Shown: positions 8,092 to 15,709 of the stretch, piece after piece | Numbering within the stretch: position 1 is the first letter of the stretch | How the letters are laid out: every line of letters begins with the position of its first letter | Assembly: GCF_900187045.1 (NCBI RefSeq) | Contig: NZ_LT906453.1 | Span: forward strand, 1,178,001 to 1,242,000 | Direction of reading: 5' to 3' | Source: Dermatophilus congolensis | Lineage (GTDB): Bacteria > Actinomycetota > Actinomycetes > Actinomycetales > Dermatophilaceae | Length of the DNA stretch: 64,000 bases | The notes under the pieces: generated by a model | Databases searched by the model: none | Told to the model about the DNA's origin: nothing | The model's input: the letters and a program-made list of their open reading frames with translations, nothing else | Made by a program: the position numbers and the translations under genes

Positions 8092-9267
8092 ATGAGCACC
8101 GATGGCACTTTTCCCTCGCCCCCCCGTCCTCTTTCCTCGCGTACCGGATCTGGTCGCGATGGACGTATTCGTGTTGCCATCGTTTTTGGTGGCCGTTCCA
8201 GTGAGCATTCGATTTCGTGTGTCACCGCTGGTGGTGTTCTTGGGGCGATCGACCGCGACCGGTTTGATGTAGTGCCGATTGGGATTACTCGCGATGGTCG
8301 GTGGGTGCGTATGCCTGACGACCCTGAAGCATTGAAGTTGGGTGGGCAGGAGCTGCCTGAGGTTACTGACGCAGATTCCTATGTCAGTTTCTCGCTGGAG
8401 GCTCATTCGAGCACGGTTATTGAGGTGGCAGACCGCAAGGGTGGCGGTCTGCAGTCCCTTGGCGATATTGATGTGGTTCTGCCGCTGCTGCATGGTCCTT
8501 TTGGTGAGGACGGCACAATCCAGGGATTGTTTGAGCTTGCCGAGATGCGGTACGTGGGCTGCGGTGTGCTGGCCAGTGCCATGATGATGGACAAGCATTG
8601 GATGAAGGTCGCTTTTGAAGCGGCGGGGCTACCTGTGGGGCCCTATCGCGTCATCACAGATAAGGCGTGGCGTATCGATGCCCAGGCGGCGCTTGAATCG
8701 CTGCAAGGGTTGAAATTCCCTATGTTTGTCAAGCCTGCGCGGGCTGGTAGCAGTTTCGGGATTACGAAGGTTGATGCCCCTGAAGGATTGCGGGAGGCCA
8801 TTGAGGCTGCGCGCGAGCATGATCCGAAGGTGGTTGTTGAACAAGGCATCGTGGGTCGGGAAATTGAATGTGGTGTCTTGTCCGGCCATGGATTAGAGCC
8901 CAGCCGGGCAAGCATGCCTGGTGAAATCGTCGTTGCTGACCATGATTTCTATGACTTTGAGGCTAAGTACTTGTCTGAGTCGGATGTGACGCTTTCATGC
9001 CCGGCAAAGCTGCCGGAAGATGTCACCGCGCGGTTGCGTGAGCTGGCTGTGCATGCGTTTGATGCGGTGGAGTGTGAAGGGCTAGCGCGGTGCGATTTCT
9101 TCTTCACACCTGATGGTGAACTCATCATTAACGAGATCAATACGTTGCCAGGTTTCACGCCGTTCTCAATGTTCCCGAGCATGTGGGCGGCGACGGGGTT
9201 GGAGTACTCCGACCTGATCACAGATTTGATTGAGCTCGCGCTGGAACGTCGAGCTGGTTTGCGCTGA
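8092..9267 (+). CDS. ddl: D-alanine--D-alanine ligase
   Basis: Joins two D-alanines with ATP for peptidoglycan precursors. It has 391 residues. The N-terminal block VAIVFGGRSSEHSISCVTAG, the ATP-grasp lysines in MDKHWMK and FPMFVKPARAGSSFGITKV, and the C-terminal metal-binding block FTPDGELIINEINTLPG are all intact. ATG 8092 (MSTDGTF) is chosen because the in-frame extension to 8038 looks non-coding. The start is still uncertain because no strong Shine-Dalgarno precedes either. In relatives a DUF3515 gene and thiL follow directly; here an insert of about 2.5 kb separates them. Confidence 0.95.
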   Translation: MSTDGTFPSPPRPLSSRTGSGRDGRIRVAIVFGGRSSEHSISCVTAGGVLGAIDRDRFDVVPIGITRDGRWVRMPDDPEALKLGGQELPEVTDADSYVSFSLEAHSSTVIEVADRKGGGLQSLGDIDVVLPLLHGPFGEDGTIQGLFELAEMRYVGCGVLASAMMMDKHWMKVAFEAAGLPVGPYRVITDKAWRIDAQAALESLQGLKFPMFVKPARAGSSFGITKVDAPEGLREAIEAAREHDPKVVVEQGIVGREIECGVLSGHGLEPSRASMPGEIVVADHDFYDFEAKYLSESDVTLSCPAKLPEDVTARLRELAVHAFDAVECEGLARCDFFFTPDGELIINEINTLPGFTPFSMFPSMWAATGLEYSDLITDLIELALERRAGLR

Positions 9268-9273
9268 AACACC

Positions 9274-9334
9274 AATGAACCGCTCGTGCCGATCCACTGT
9301 GTTGATGAGGTGGACGCGGCACGAGCGGTTCATT
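9274..9334. terminator. Bidirectional terminator ddl / HsmA-like gene
   Basis: A perfect 18-bp inverted repeat (9274-9291 / 9317-9334) with a 25-nt loop sits between the convergent stops of ddl and the minus-strand membrane gene. Confidence 0.75.
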
Positions 9335-9347
9335 CGGGTGGAGGTGG

Positions 9348-9755
9348 TTAGTTCTTCATCATCGCGGCTGCCATGCCAGTGAAGTAAGGCACAAGCCATA
9401 CAGCCCAGACGCCCACGCTGAATCGGTGGAAAGTCACTTGCGCCCTGTGATCGCGGCGAATCAAGACGACGACAGCCCATAGAAGATGGATGGCCATGAG
9501 GACGAGGGCAGCTGCACCGGTGACCTGCATAAGTTGAGTAAGGACGCTGGCAGCGCCGGTGGTGGCCAGTGTTGCGCCGGAGGCTGCGATGCGCCCCATG
9601 AGGAATGTTCCTGAGGCGTCGAAGGTGAGCCCGAGTGCAAACATGGCGGCGTGCCAAGGGCGCAGGACTCCGGCGCGGCGTTCTGCCCAGACACCGATGG
9701 TGTAGGCGATCAGGGCGCCCGTGATGAGGACGATGGCTGGGACGAGCAAAGGCAT
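9348..9755 (-). CDS. Small four-helix membrane protein, HsmA/TIGR03987-like
   Basis: Protein of 135 residues with about four hydrophobic segments (roughly 3-22, 32-50, 70-90, 105-128). It has the pattern AYTIGVWAERRAGVLRPWHA and FALGLTFDASGTFLMGRIAA seen in the HsmA/TIGR03987 family, whose role is unclear. ATG 9755 is preceded by AGGAG; the longer in-frame start at 9839 adds a hydrophilic, unlikely leader. It belongs to the block inserted between ddl and DUF3515, back-to-back with the histidine kinase, so the two may share a promoter region (9756-9892). Confidence 0.65.
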   Translation of the reverse strand: MPLLVPAIVLITGALIAYTIGVWAERRAGVLRPWHAAMFALGLTFDASGTFLMGRIAASGATLATTGAASVLTQLMQVTGAAALVLMAIHLLWAVVVLIRRDHRAQVTFHRFSVGVWAVWLVPYFTGMAAAMMKN

Positions 9756-9892
9756 GATGGGCTCCTGATGGGGGATAGGGTCCGTGCGAGTTGCAGCGGG
9801 TATGTATTCAGGTTCGGCTATTGGTGATGTTCGACACATCGGCCGGGGGAGTGGAGTTGGGTCATCCTTTTGGCTGATGTCGGTTCGGTTTT

Positions 9893-11137
9893 TTGCGAAA
9901 AGGTGCCGGTTATGGTGAAGGGGTGCATCACCGCTCTTTCCCGCCAGTAGCGCGGGAGTTACTGGTTGGGTTGGATTTGCTGGTCGTGGCGCTCACGGTG
10001 GTGGGGTTTTCGATTGGTGTGAGGCGTGGCGCTCAGGTGTGGCTGCTGGTGGGTGCGGCGTTGCTGGTTTTGGGTGTGTACGCCGGTGGGCGTTTGCGGT
10101 TTCGCAGCGTGGATGTCTCTCGTCTGGATCGTCGTGGTGGGGATTTTTGGGAGATCGCTTGGGTGGTGGCCCTGGTGGTTTCGTGGGTGCTGTTCACGCT
10201 GGTGACACCTGCTGCGCTGTGGCTTTCTTTTGCGCTGATGTTGGTGCAGATGCATGTTCTTGGGCCGTTTGTTGGTGGTGGGGCGGTCGTGGTGACGGCA
10301 GGTTTGACGATTGCGCTGCAGGTGTGTGAAGGCACGGTTGGGCCTGGCTCGTTGGGGGGTGTTGTGGGGCCGGTTCTTGGGGCAGCGTTGGCGATTGGGG
10401 TTGTGGTGGGGTTGGAGGCGTTGGCTCGAGAGGGGGAGGTGCGGGCACGCATGGTGCAAGAGCTTGCTGTTGCGCGTGAGCATTTGGCGCATGCGGAGCG
10501 CGAGCGGGCAGTTGCTGCGGAGCGGGAGCGGTTGGCGCGTGAGATTCATGACACGTTGGCGCAGGGGTTCGTGTCGATTGATTTGTTGTTGCGTGCTGCC
10601 CAGTCGGCGGATTCGTCGGTTGCTGGTGGAGAGTTCGTGGAGCGGGCAGCGCAGACTGCGCGGTCAAGCTTGGAGGAGGCGCGTCGTTTTGTTCGTGGTC
10701 TTGCTCCGGGTGATTTGGATGCCGGTGGGCTGGTTGCGGCGTTGCGGCGACAGGTTGAGGCGTTGCCGCCACCATTGCAGGGGCGTTTTGCGGTCGATGG
10801 GGTGGCGGTTGAGTTGCCGTTGGCGGTGGAGTCTGCATTGTTGCGTATTGCGCAGTCGGCGTTAGCTAATGTGCGTCAGCATGCGCAGGCCTCGTGTGTG
10901 GTTGTGACGCTTTCGTATGAGGATGAGCAGGTTGCGCTGGATGTAGTTGATGATGGTCGTGGTTTTGATCCGGCTGATCCGCCGCGTAGCGCGGGAGGGT
11001 TTGGGTTGTGTGGAATTGCTTCGCGGGTGCGTGAGTTGCATGGCACCTCGGATGTTGAGAGCAGTCCAGATGGGGGCACGGCTGTGGTGGTGAGGATTCC
11101 TGTTGCGGGGGCAGAAAGTGAGCGGCGCGGTGAGTGA
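9893..11137 (+). CDS. Sensor histidine kinase, NarL/DesK (HisKA_3) type
   Basis: Membrane sensor that autophosphorylates on histidine. It has 414 residues from TTG 9893, or 404 from GTG 9923; neither start has a clear ribosome site. Four to five transmembrane segments lie in residues 20-180 with little extracytoplasmic sequence. A short coiled linker leads to the HisKA_3 box ERLAREIHDTLAQGFVSI (phospho-His), the N-box ALANVRQHAQA and the G-box DDGRGFDP with GGFGLCGIASRV. The response-regulator gene overlaps its 3' end but is frameshifted, so the kinase may lack its normal partner. The stimulus cannot be inferred. Confidence 0.88.
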   Translation: MRKGAGYGEGVHHRSFPPVARELLVGLDLLVVALTVVGFSIGVRRGAQVWLLVGAALLVLGVYAGGRLRFRSVDVSRLDRRGGDFWEIAWVVALVVSWVLFTLVTPAALWLSFALMLVQMHVLGPFVGGGAVVVTAGLTIALQVCEGTVGPGSLGGVVGPVLGAALAIGVVVGLEALAREGEVRARMVQELAVAREHLAHAERERAVAAERERLAREIHDTLAQGFVSIDLLLRAAQSADSSVAGGEFVERAAQTARSSLEEARRFVRGLAPGDLDAGGLVAALRRQVEALPPPLQGRFAVDGVAVELPLAVESALLRIAQSALANVRQHAQASCVVVTLSYEDEQVALDVVDDGRGFDPADPPRSAGGFGLCGIASRVRELHGTSDVESSPDGGTAVVVRIPVAGAESERRGE

Positions 11138-11797
11138 GGCACGTGTGGATGCGCAGGCTCGCTGCGTTCAGGTAGTGCTGACTGATGATCACCCGATTGT
11201 GCGGGCGGGGTTGCGTGTGTTGGTGGATTCGCAGCCGGATATGCGTGTGGTGGCGGATTTTGCGACAGCTGAGGAGTTGGTTGCGTGGGTGCGTGGGTGC
11301 GTGGTGGTGGGGTCGCTGATGTGTTGTTGGTGGATTTGCGGTTTGGGCAGGGGCGGATGAATGGCGCGCAGGCCACGGCGCAGTTGGTTGCTGGGGGTGC
11401 GCCGCCAGTTTTGGTTCTTACGACGTATGACACCGATGGGGAGATTCTTGCTGCGATTGAGGCAGGGGCGACGGGGTATTTGTTGAAGGACTCACCGACA
11501 GAGGAGCTGACGGCAGCGATTCGGGCGGCGGCTGCTGGTGAAGTCACGTTGGGGCCAACGGTGCAGCGCAGGTTGGTGGCGCGGATGGCTAAGCCTACTG
11601 CTCAGCTGTCGGTGCGGGAGAGAGAGGTTTTGGGGTTGGTGGCTGAGGGGGCGGGCAATGATGCGATTGCGGCGGCTTTGTTTTTGTCTAAGGCGACGGT
11701 GAAGACGCACTTAGCGCATATTTACGACAAGCTTGGGGTCAAGAGTCGTACGGCTGCGGTTGCGGCTGCTCGGCGTCAGGGGCTTATCGAGCATTGA
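11118..11797 (+). pseudogene. NarL/FixJ response regulator, frameshifted by an 8-bp tandem duplication
   Basis: Two overlapping frames together encode a complete regulator. Frame 1 (from GTG 11118) has the acidic pair in VVLTDDHPIVRAG and runs to EELVAWVRG, then shifts and stops at 11360. The second frame (from within 11285) resumes with GGGVADVLLVDLRFGQGRMNG (phospho-Asp), LVLTTYD, LLKDS, and the LuxR helix-turn-helix LSVREREVLGLVAEG with ATVKTHLAHIYDKLGVKSR, ending 11797. Deleting one copy of the 8-mer repeated at 11283-11298 joins them exactly. Frame 1 alone gives about 80 residues with no output domain. It overlaps the kinase gene. It could be a pseudogene, a phase-variable gene or an assembly error. 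Confidence 0.85.
11283..11304 (+). repeat. 8-bp tandem repeat causing the frameshift
   Basis: GCGTGGGT occurs twice in direct succession (11283-11290, 11291-11298) and a third, partial copy (GCGTGG) follows at 11299-11304. With one unit fewer the reading frame is continuous. Confidence 0.9.
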
Positions 11798-11803
11798 TCG
11801 CGC

Positions 11804-12301
11804 TTACATGCATTTGCCTTTGGTTTGGGGGATTTTCTGCACTGATGGGGCGAAGGCTGACAGGACGAGTGGTTCAGGGGCGTATTTTTTGGGTACGAGT
11901 ACTTCGACGGCGGGGGACCTACCGTAGCTGATGAACTGCATGCCATCGTCGAGGTGTCGAATGATCCAGTCCACGCCGTTGACGTCGATGCATTCGTCTG
12001 TGGTTGGCCCCGGTGAGGTGATGCCGCATCGGGCGATGATTGCGGGTTTTCCCCAGGCTGCGGATCCTTGCGGGTCTGAGGTGGTGGGGATGCGTGGGTG
12101 GCCGGATATGTCGTGGGGCCAGTTTTGGGTGACGGTGGTACAGAGCTTTTCGTGTGCGCGGGGTGCGGCGGCGACGTCGATGGGGGTGTGTTGGGTAATG
12201 GATATGAGTAGGGCGGCGGTGGAGCCGAGGGCGATGCTGAGCAGCCCACCGGCGAGGGCGAGAATGGGCAGGGCGCGTTTGGGGAGGCGAGGTGTTGGCA
12301 T
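11804..12301 (-). CDS. DUF3515 family membrane-anchored protein
   Basis: 165 residues with an N-terminal hydrophobic segment (about 9-35), then an extracytoplasmic domain. Conserved blocks AWGKPAIIARCGITSPGPT and CIDVNGVDWII match DUF3515, an actinobacterial family of unknown function normally encoded between ddl and thiL. Four cysteines (in KLCTTV, ARCGI, ECIDV and GKCM) could form two disulfides outside the membrane. It is on the minus strand, diverging from thiL with 57 bp between starts. Confidence 0.85.
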   Translation of the reverse strand: MPTPRLPKRALPILALAGGLLSIALGSTAALLISITQHTPIDVAAAPRAHEKLCTTVTQNWPHDISGHPRIPTTSDPQGSAAWGKPAIIARCGITSPGPTTDECIDVNGVDWIIRHLDDGMQFISYGRSPAVEVLVPKKYAPEPLVLSAFAPSVQKIPQTKGKCM

Positions 12302-12358
12302 CGTCCTCCTTTGGGCAGGTGTAGGTTCGGGTTTTTGGGTGTTGTGCTAGGAGTTTTT

Positions 12359-13369
12359 GTGGCTGATTCGTCTTTATTCTCGCAGCCTCTGAGTTCTGTT
12401 TCTGAGGCTGAGTTGTTGGGTCTTGTGTTTCCTGTGTATGAGGCAGGCGGGGTTGATCGGTCTTTTGTGTCGCTGGGGGTGGGTGATGACACGGCGTGGG
12501 TGCGGACAAGTGATGGTGGGGCGTTGGTGACGACGGACACGATGGTGCGTGGGTGTGACTGGTTGGATGAGTGGAGTTCGCCGTATGAGGTTGGGGCAAA
12601 GTGTGCGGCGCAGAATTTAGCTGATATCGCGGCGATGGGTGGGGTGACGCGGGCGCTGCTTGTGACTTTGGTTGCGGATCCGGCTACGACTGTGGGGTGG
12701 GCAGTGGAGTCAGCACGTGGATTGGCTGATGCGGCGGCTGCTGCTGGGGCGGTGGTTGTGGGTGGGGATTTGTCGTCGGCTCCGGCGGGCGTGGTCACCT
12801 TGTCGGTGACGGCATTTGGTGATGCGCAGGGGCGTTCTCCTGTGTTGCGCAGTGGTGCTCGTGCGGGAGATGTAGTGGCGGTGGCTGGGTCTTTGGGGTG
12901 TTCAGGTGCTGGGTTGGATGTGCTGGGGCGACAGGGGCGTGGTGGTGTTGTTTCTGAGCGCACCTCCGAATGTGTTCAGATGCATGTTTGCCCCAAGCCT
13001 CCGTTGGAGCAGGGCCCGGTTGCTGCGCGTGTGGGAGCGACATCGATGATTGATGTTTCCGATGGTTTGGTGATTGATGCTGGCAGGGTTGCTTCGGCTA
13101 GTGGTGTGGAGGTGGCTTTGTCCGGGGAGTTGCTGGAGCCGTTTGTTGAGCGTCTTGTTCCGGTTGTGGGGCAGCAGCGGGCGGTGGAGTGTGTGCTTGG
13201 TGGAGGTGAGGAGCATTCGCTGCTGGCGACGTTTTCTGATGGGGCAGTGGTGCCGCCAGGGTGGCGCGTGGTGGGTGAGGTGTTACCTATTTCCCCTTTG
13301 GCGCGTGGCCGCGTCACTGTTGATGGTCAGTGTTCTGATGTTGTGACGTGGGATCATTTCGCTCGATAG
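12359..13369 (+). CDS. thiL: Thiamine-monophosphate kinase
   Basis: Phosphorylates thiamine monophosphate to the active diphosphate with ATP. It has 336 residues. Metal/nucleotide motifs GVGDDTAWV and LVTTDTMVRG, the signature AQNLADIAAMGG, VGGDLSSAP, and SMIDVSDGLVIDAGR are intact. GTG 12359 (VADSSLF) has AGGAG five bases upstream and is preferred to in-frame codons back to 12311. It is convergent with rpmB across a bidirectional terminator. Confidence 0.93.
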   Translation: MADSSLFSQPLSSVSEAELLGLVFPVYEAGGVDRSFVSLGVGDDTAWVRTSDGGALVTTDTMVRGCDWLDEWSSPYEVGAKCAAQNLADIAAMGGVTRALLVTLVADPATTVGWAVESARGLADAAAAAGAVVVGGDLSSAPAGVVTLSVTAFGDAQGRSPVLRSGARAGDVVAVAGSLGCSGAGLDVLGRQGRGGVVSERTSECVQMHVCPKPPLEQGPVAARVGATSMIDVSDGLVIDAGRVASASGVEVALSGELLEPFVERLVPVVGQQRAVECVLGGGEEHSLLATFSDGAVVPPGWRVVGEVLPISPLARGRVTVDGQCSDVVTWDHFAR

Positions 13370-13387
13370 TTCATGTGAGTGTTCAAA

Positions 13388-13420
13388 AAGGCCGTCACCC
13401 GGGTGTGGGGTGGCGGCCTT
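13388..13420. terminator. Bidirectional terminator thiL / rpmB
   Basis: AAGGCCG..CACCC (13388-13400) pairs with GGGTG.CGGCCTT (13408-13420), with one mismatch. In the rpmB direction the stem is followed by a run of five Ts, a textbook intrinsic terminator. Confidence 0.85.
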
Positions 13421-13437
13421 GTGGGGTGCTGGAGAGG

Positions 13438-13632
13438 TCAGCGGGTAACTTTGCCAGCTTTGATGCATGAGGTGCATACGTTGAGGCGTTTGGAGGTCTT
13501 GCCGCTAGGGCCGACCAGGGCGCGTACACGCTGGATGTTGGGGATCCAGGCGCGGTTGGTGCGCCGGTGCGAGTGAGAGACGCTCTTCCCGAACTTCGGG
13601 GTCTTGCCGCAGATCTCGCAGTTGGCAGCCAC
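13438..13632 (-). CDS. rpmB: 50S ribosomal protein L28
   Basis: Large-subunit protein of 64 residues. [20 protein letters not shown] gives the first CxxC, and [13 protein letters not shown] gives the second, so this is the zinc-binding form. Start ATG 13632 has AGGAGT upstream on the minus strand. It lies between thiL and the DAK2-recG pair, as in other actinobacteria. Confidence 0.97.
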   Translation of the reverse strand: MAANCEICGKTPKFGKSVSHSHRRTNRAWIPNIQRVRALVGPSGKTSKRLNVCTSCIKAGKVTR

Positions 13633-13937
13633 GGGACACTCCTGATTAATCGATGTATATGGATTCGTGAAGACCGTCTAGTGTTTGCGGGTTCGGTTTT
13701 GCCGTGACGGATCTGACACTGAACGTGTAGGCGTGACGTGATCGGTAATTCATGGCCGAGACATTTACGTGTTTTACACGTTTGTCCGTTTGAACCTTGA
13801 TGCAAAACGCGACTGGCGGTCGAGCAGATCAATGCTAACGAATAGCGGCGGGGGGCCCAAATGAGTGTCGAATGTTTTGTGTTTCACAGTGCCGGTGAGC
13901 GTGAGAGCGGTTCTTGGGGTGGCGCGTGTGAGGATGG
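13633..13937. other. Divergent promoter region rpmB / DAK2 gene
   Basis: About 305 bp between divergent genes with no supported coding sequence. It must contain the rpmB promoter on the minus strand and the promoter for the DAK2-recG-rsmD run on the plus strand. I could not assign boxes confidently. Confidence 0.4.
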
Positions 13938-15680
13938 GTGTCGGTGATTCCACGGTCGCGGGAGGTCAGTGCGGTGAAGTGCGTTGCTGTGCCATTAGAA
14001 ACACTTGATGAACTGGCTTTTATGCGCTGGGGGGCCACTGCATTGGTGCGACTGGAGGCCGCGGTGGAGGAGCTTAACGCTCTGAATGTTTTTCCTGTTC
14101 CTGATGGAGATACGGGTTCGAATTTGTTTTTGACGCTTTCGAGTGCGCTCAAGGTTGGGGGTGATGAAAATTCATCCGGCAATTTGGGAATGATTCTCGA
14201 AAACGCTGCGCGTGAAGCATTAATGGCCGCAAGAGGTAATTCGGGAGTAATTCTCAGTCAGTTGATGGTGGGAATGGCTGAAGAAATAGCGCAGATCCCT
14301 CTCACAGAAGGGAGAGGGTGTGTGCGAGCTAGCCAGTTGGCCCAGGCGCTGCGCACGGCCGCAAACAAAGCTCGTGAAGGTGTTCCACACCCGGTGCAGG
14401 GAACGATCCTGTCGGTGGCGGATGCAGCCTCGGCTGCGGCGATGAGAGCAGCATCTGCAGGTAAAGAGCTCGTTGAAGTCGTAGACGCTGCGGTGGTGGC
14501 TGCTGAAGATGCCTTAGCAGATACAACCGAGCAGTTAGAAGTGTTGGCACGGGCGGCAGTGGTCGATGCCGGCGGGGCAGGGATGCTCGTGCTATTGCGT
14601 GCGTTGAGTGAAGTGGTGCATCAGCGAGAGTCCGCGGAAAAAACCGTCAGTAAGGAACAGCGGACAGCTCTTTCGGAGGCTGCGTGTTCAGCAGCATCGG
14701 TGGACCGCCTGGAATACGAGGTGGTTTATCGACTCCGTCAGGTGTGCGCGCTGAAAGTGCATGCGCTGGCTCAGGTGTTGGAGCAGCTGGGGCAGAGCGT
14801 TGTCGTTGCAGGTACCTCTGAAGTTGATGGGGTGCAAGAGTTGGTGACGGTGCATGTACACACCGTTGATCCGGGGGCGGTGATTGAGGCTGCTTATCAG
14901 GCGGGATTGCCACGGGATGTGCAGGTGGAGGCACTTCCGGCAGGTGAGCAGGTGGAATCGGTAGATGTTCCGGCTGGGCCTGAGTACGTAAGGAGCAGTG
15001 GCTTAACGCTTATTGCCGTGGGTGCCGGAGAAGGAGCAGCTGATGAGCTGTCTCGTTGGGGTGTGATTGCGATAGAGCCGACCCCAGCATGGGTTGAGCC
15101 CCGTGTGGCTTTCTCGCAGTTAAAGAAAGCTGTCATCAGGGCTGATGGTGATGTTGTTTTGCTGATGGTGGCTGATGCCCGTTGGTGGGAGGTTGTAGAG
15201 AAATTCGCGCAGGAGGCGAGGGATTTGCGCTTGCACGTGGTGGTGGCCAGGTGCGAGTCAGTGGTGGCTGTGTTGACAGCGGTGTCGCTTTTTGATGGGG
15301 GTGCGGAGCCGGTGCAGGAGGCAGCGCGTTTGGCTCGTGGGGTGCGGGATATCGCGGTGGGGTCGGTGCGGTGGAGTTGTTGGGGGTTTGCTGAGGTGGG
15401 GTGTGAGATGAGCCGTGGTGATTTCTTTGGTGTGGTTGGGGCAGAGGTGGTTTCAGTTGGAGATGTGGTGAGTGTGGCGCAGACGGTGGTGGCGAGGTTG
15501 TTGTTGGCTGTGCAGTCTCAGGGGCGTGATCCTGAGTCGGTGGCTGTGTTGGCCGGGGCAGGGCAGGAGCAGCTGGCTGAGGAGGTTACTGGGTGGGTGG
15601 GGGAGCAGTTCCCTGAGGTGGAGGTGAGTGTGCTGCGTGTTTGTGGTGTGGAGCCGGTTCTTGAGTTTGGTGTGGAGTGA
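13938..15680 (+). CDS. DAK2/DhaL-domain protein (FakA/YloV-like)
   Basis: 580 residues. The N-terminal DhaL kinase-like domain (about 30-215) carries the nucleotide/metal motif NVFPVPDGDTGSNLFLTL and ARGNSGVILSQLMVGMAE. The middle and C-terminal part (about 240-580) matches the long extension of this family, ending near a DegV-like region. In Firmicutes FakA phosphorylates fatty acids held by a DegV/FakB partner. No FakB gene is visible here, so the substrate is unproven. Start GTG 13938 follows AGGATG. The stop overlaps the region just upstream of recG, and co-transcription with recG and rsmD is likely. Confidence 0.88.
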   Translation: MSVIPRSREVSAVKCVAVPLETLDELAFMRWGATALVRLEAAVEELNALNVFPVPDGDTGSNLFLTLSSALKVGGDENSSGNLGMILENAAREALMAARGNSGVILSQLMVGMAEEIAQIPLTEGRGCVRASQLAQALRTAANKAREGVPHPVQGTILSVADAASAAAMRAASAGKELVEVVDAAVVAAEDALADTTEQLEVLARAAVVDAGGAGMLVLLRALSEVVHQRESAEKTVSKEQRTALSEAACSAASVDRLEYEVVYRLRQVCALKVHALAQVLEQLGQSVVVAGTSEVDGVQELVTVHVHTVDPGAVIEAAYQAGLPRDVQVEALPAGEQVESVDVPAGPEYVRSSGLTLIAVGAGEGAADELSRWGVIAIEPTPAWVEPRVAFSQLKKAVIRADGDVVLLMVADARWWEVVEKFAQEARDLRLHVVVARCESVVAVLTAVSLFDGGAEPVQEAARLARGVRDIAVGSVRWSCWGFAEVGCEMSRGDFFGVVGAEVVSVGDVVSVAQTVVARLLLAVQSQGRDPESVAVLAGAGQEQLAEEVTGWVGEQFPEVEVSVLRVCGVEPVLEFGVE

Positions 15681-15709
15681 GGGATGGTGTGTATGGGAAG
15701 GGGATGCGC

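Noticed and set aside
11776-12963. Minus-strand open frame of 395 codons
   Set aside because: Overlaps DUF3515 in another frame and thiL antisense; Pro/Ser/Thr-rich shadow with no family resemblance.
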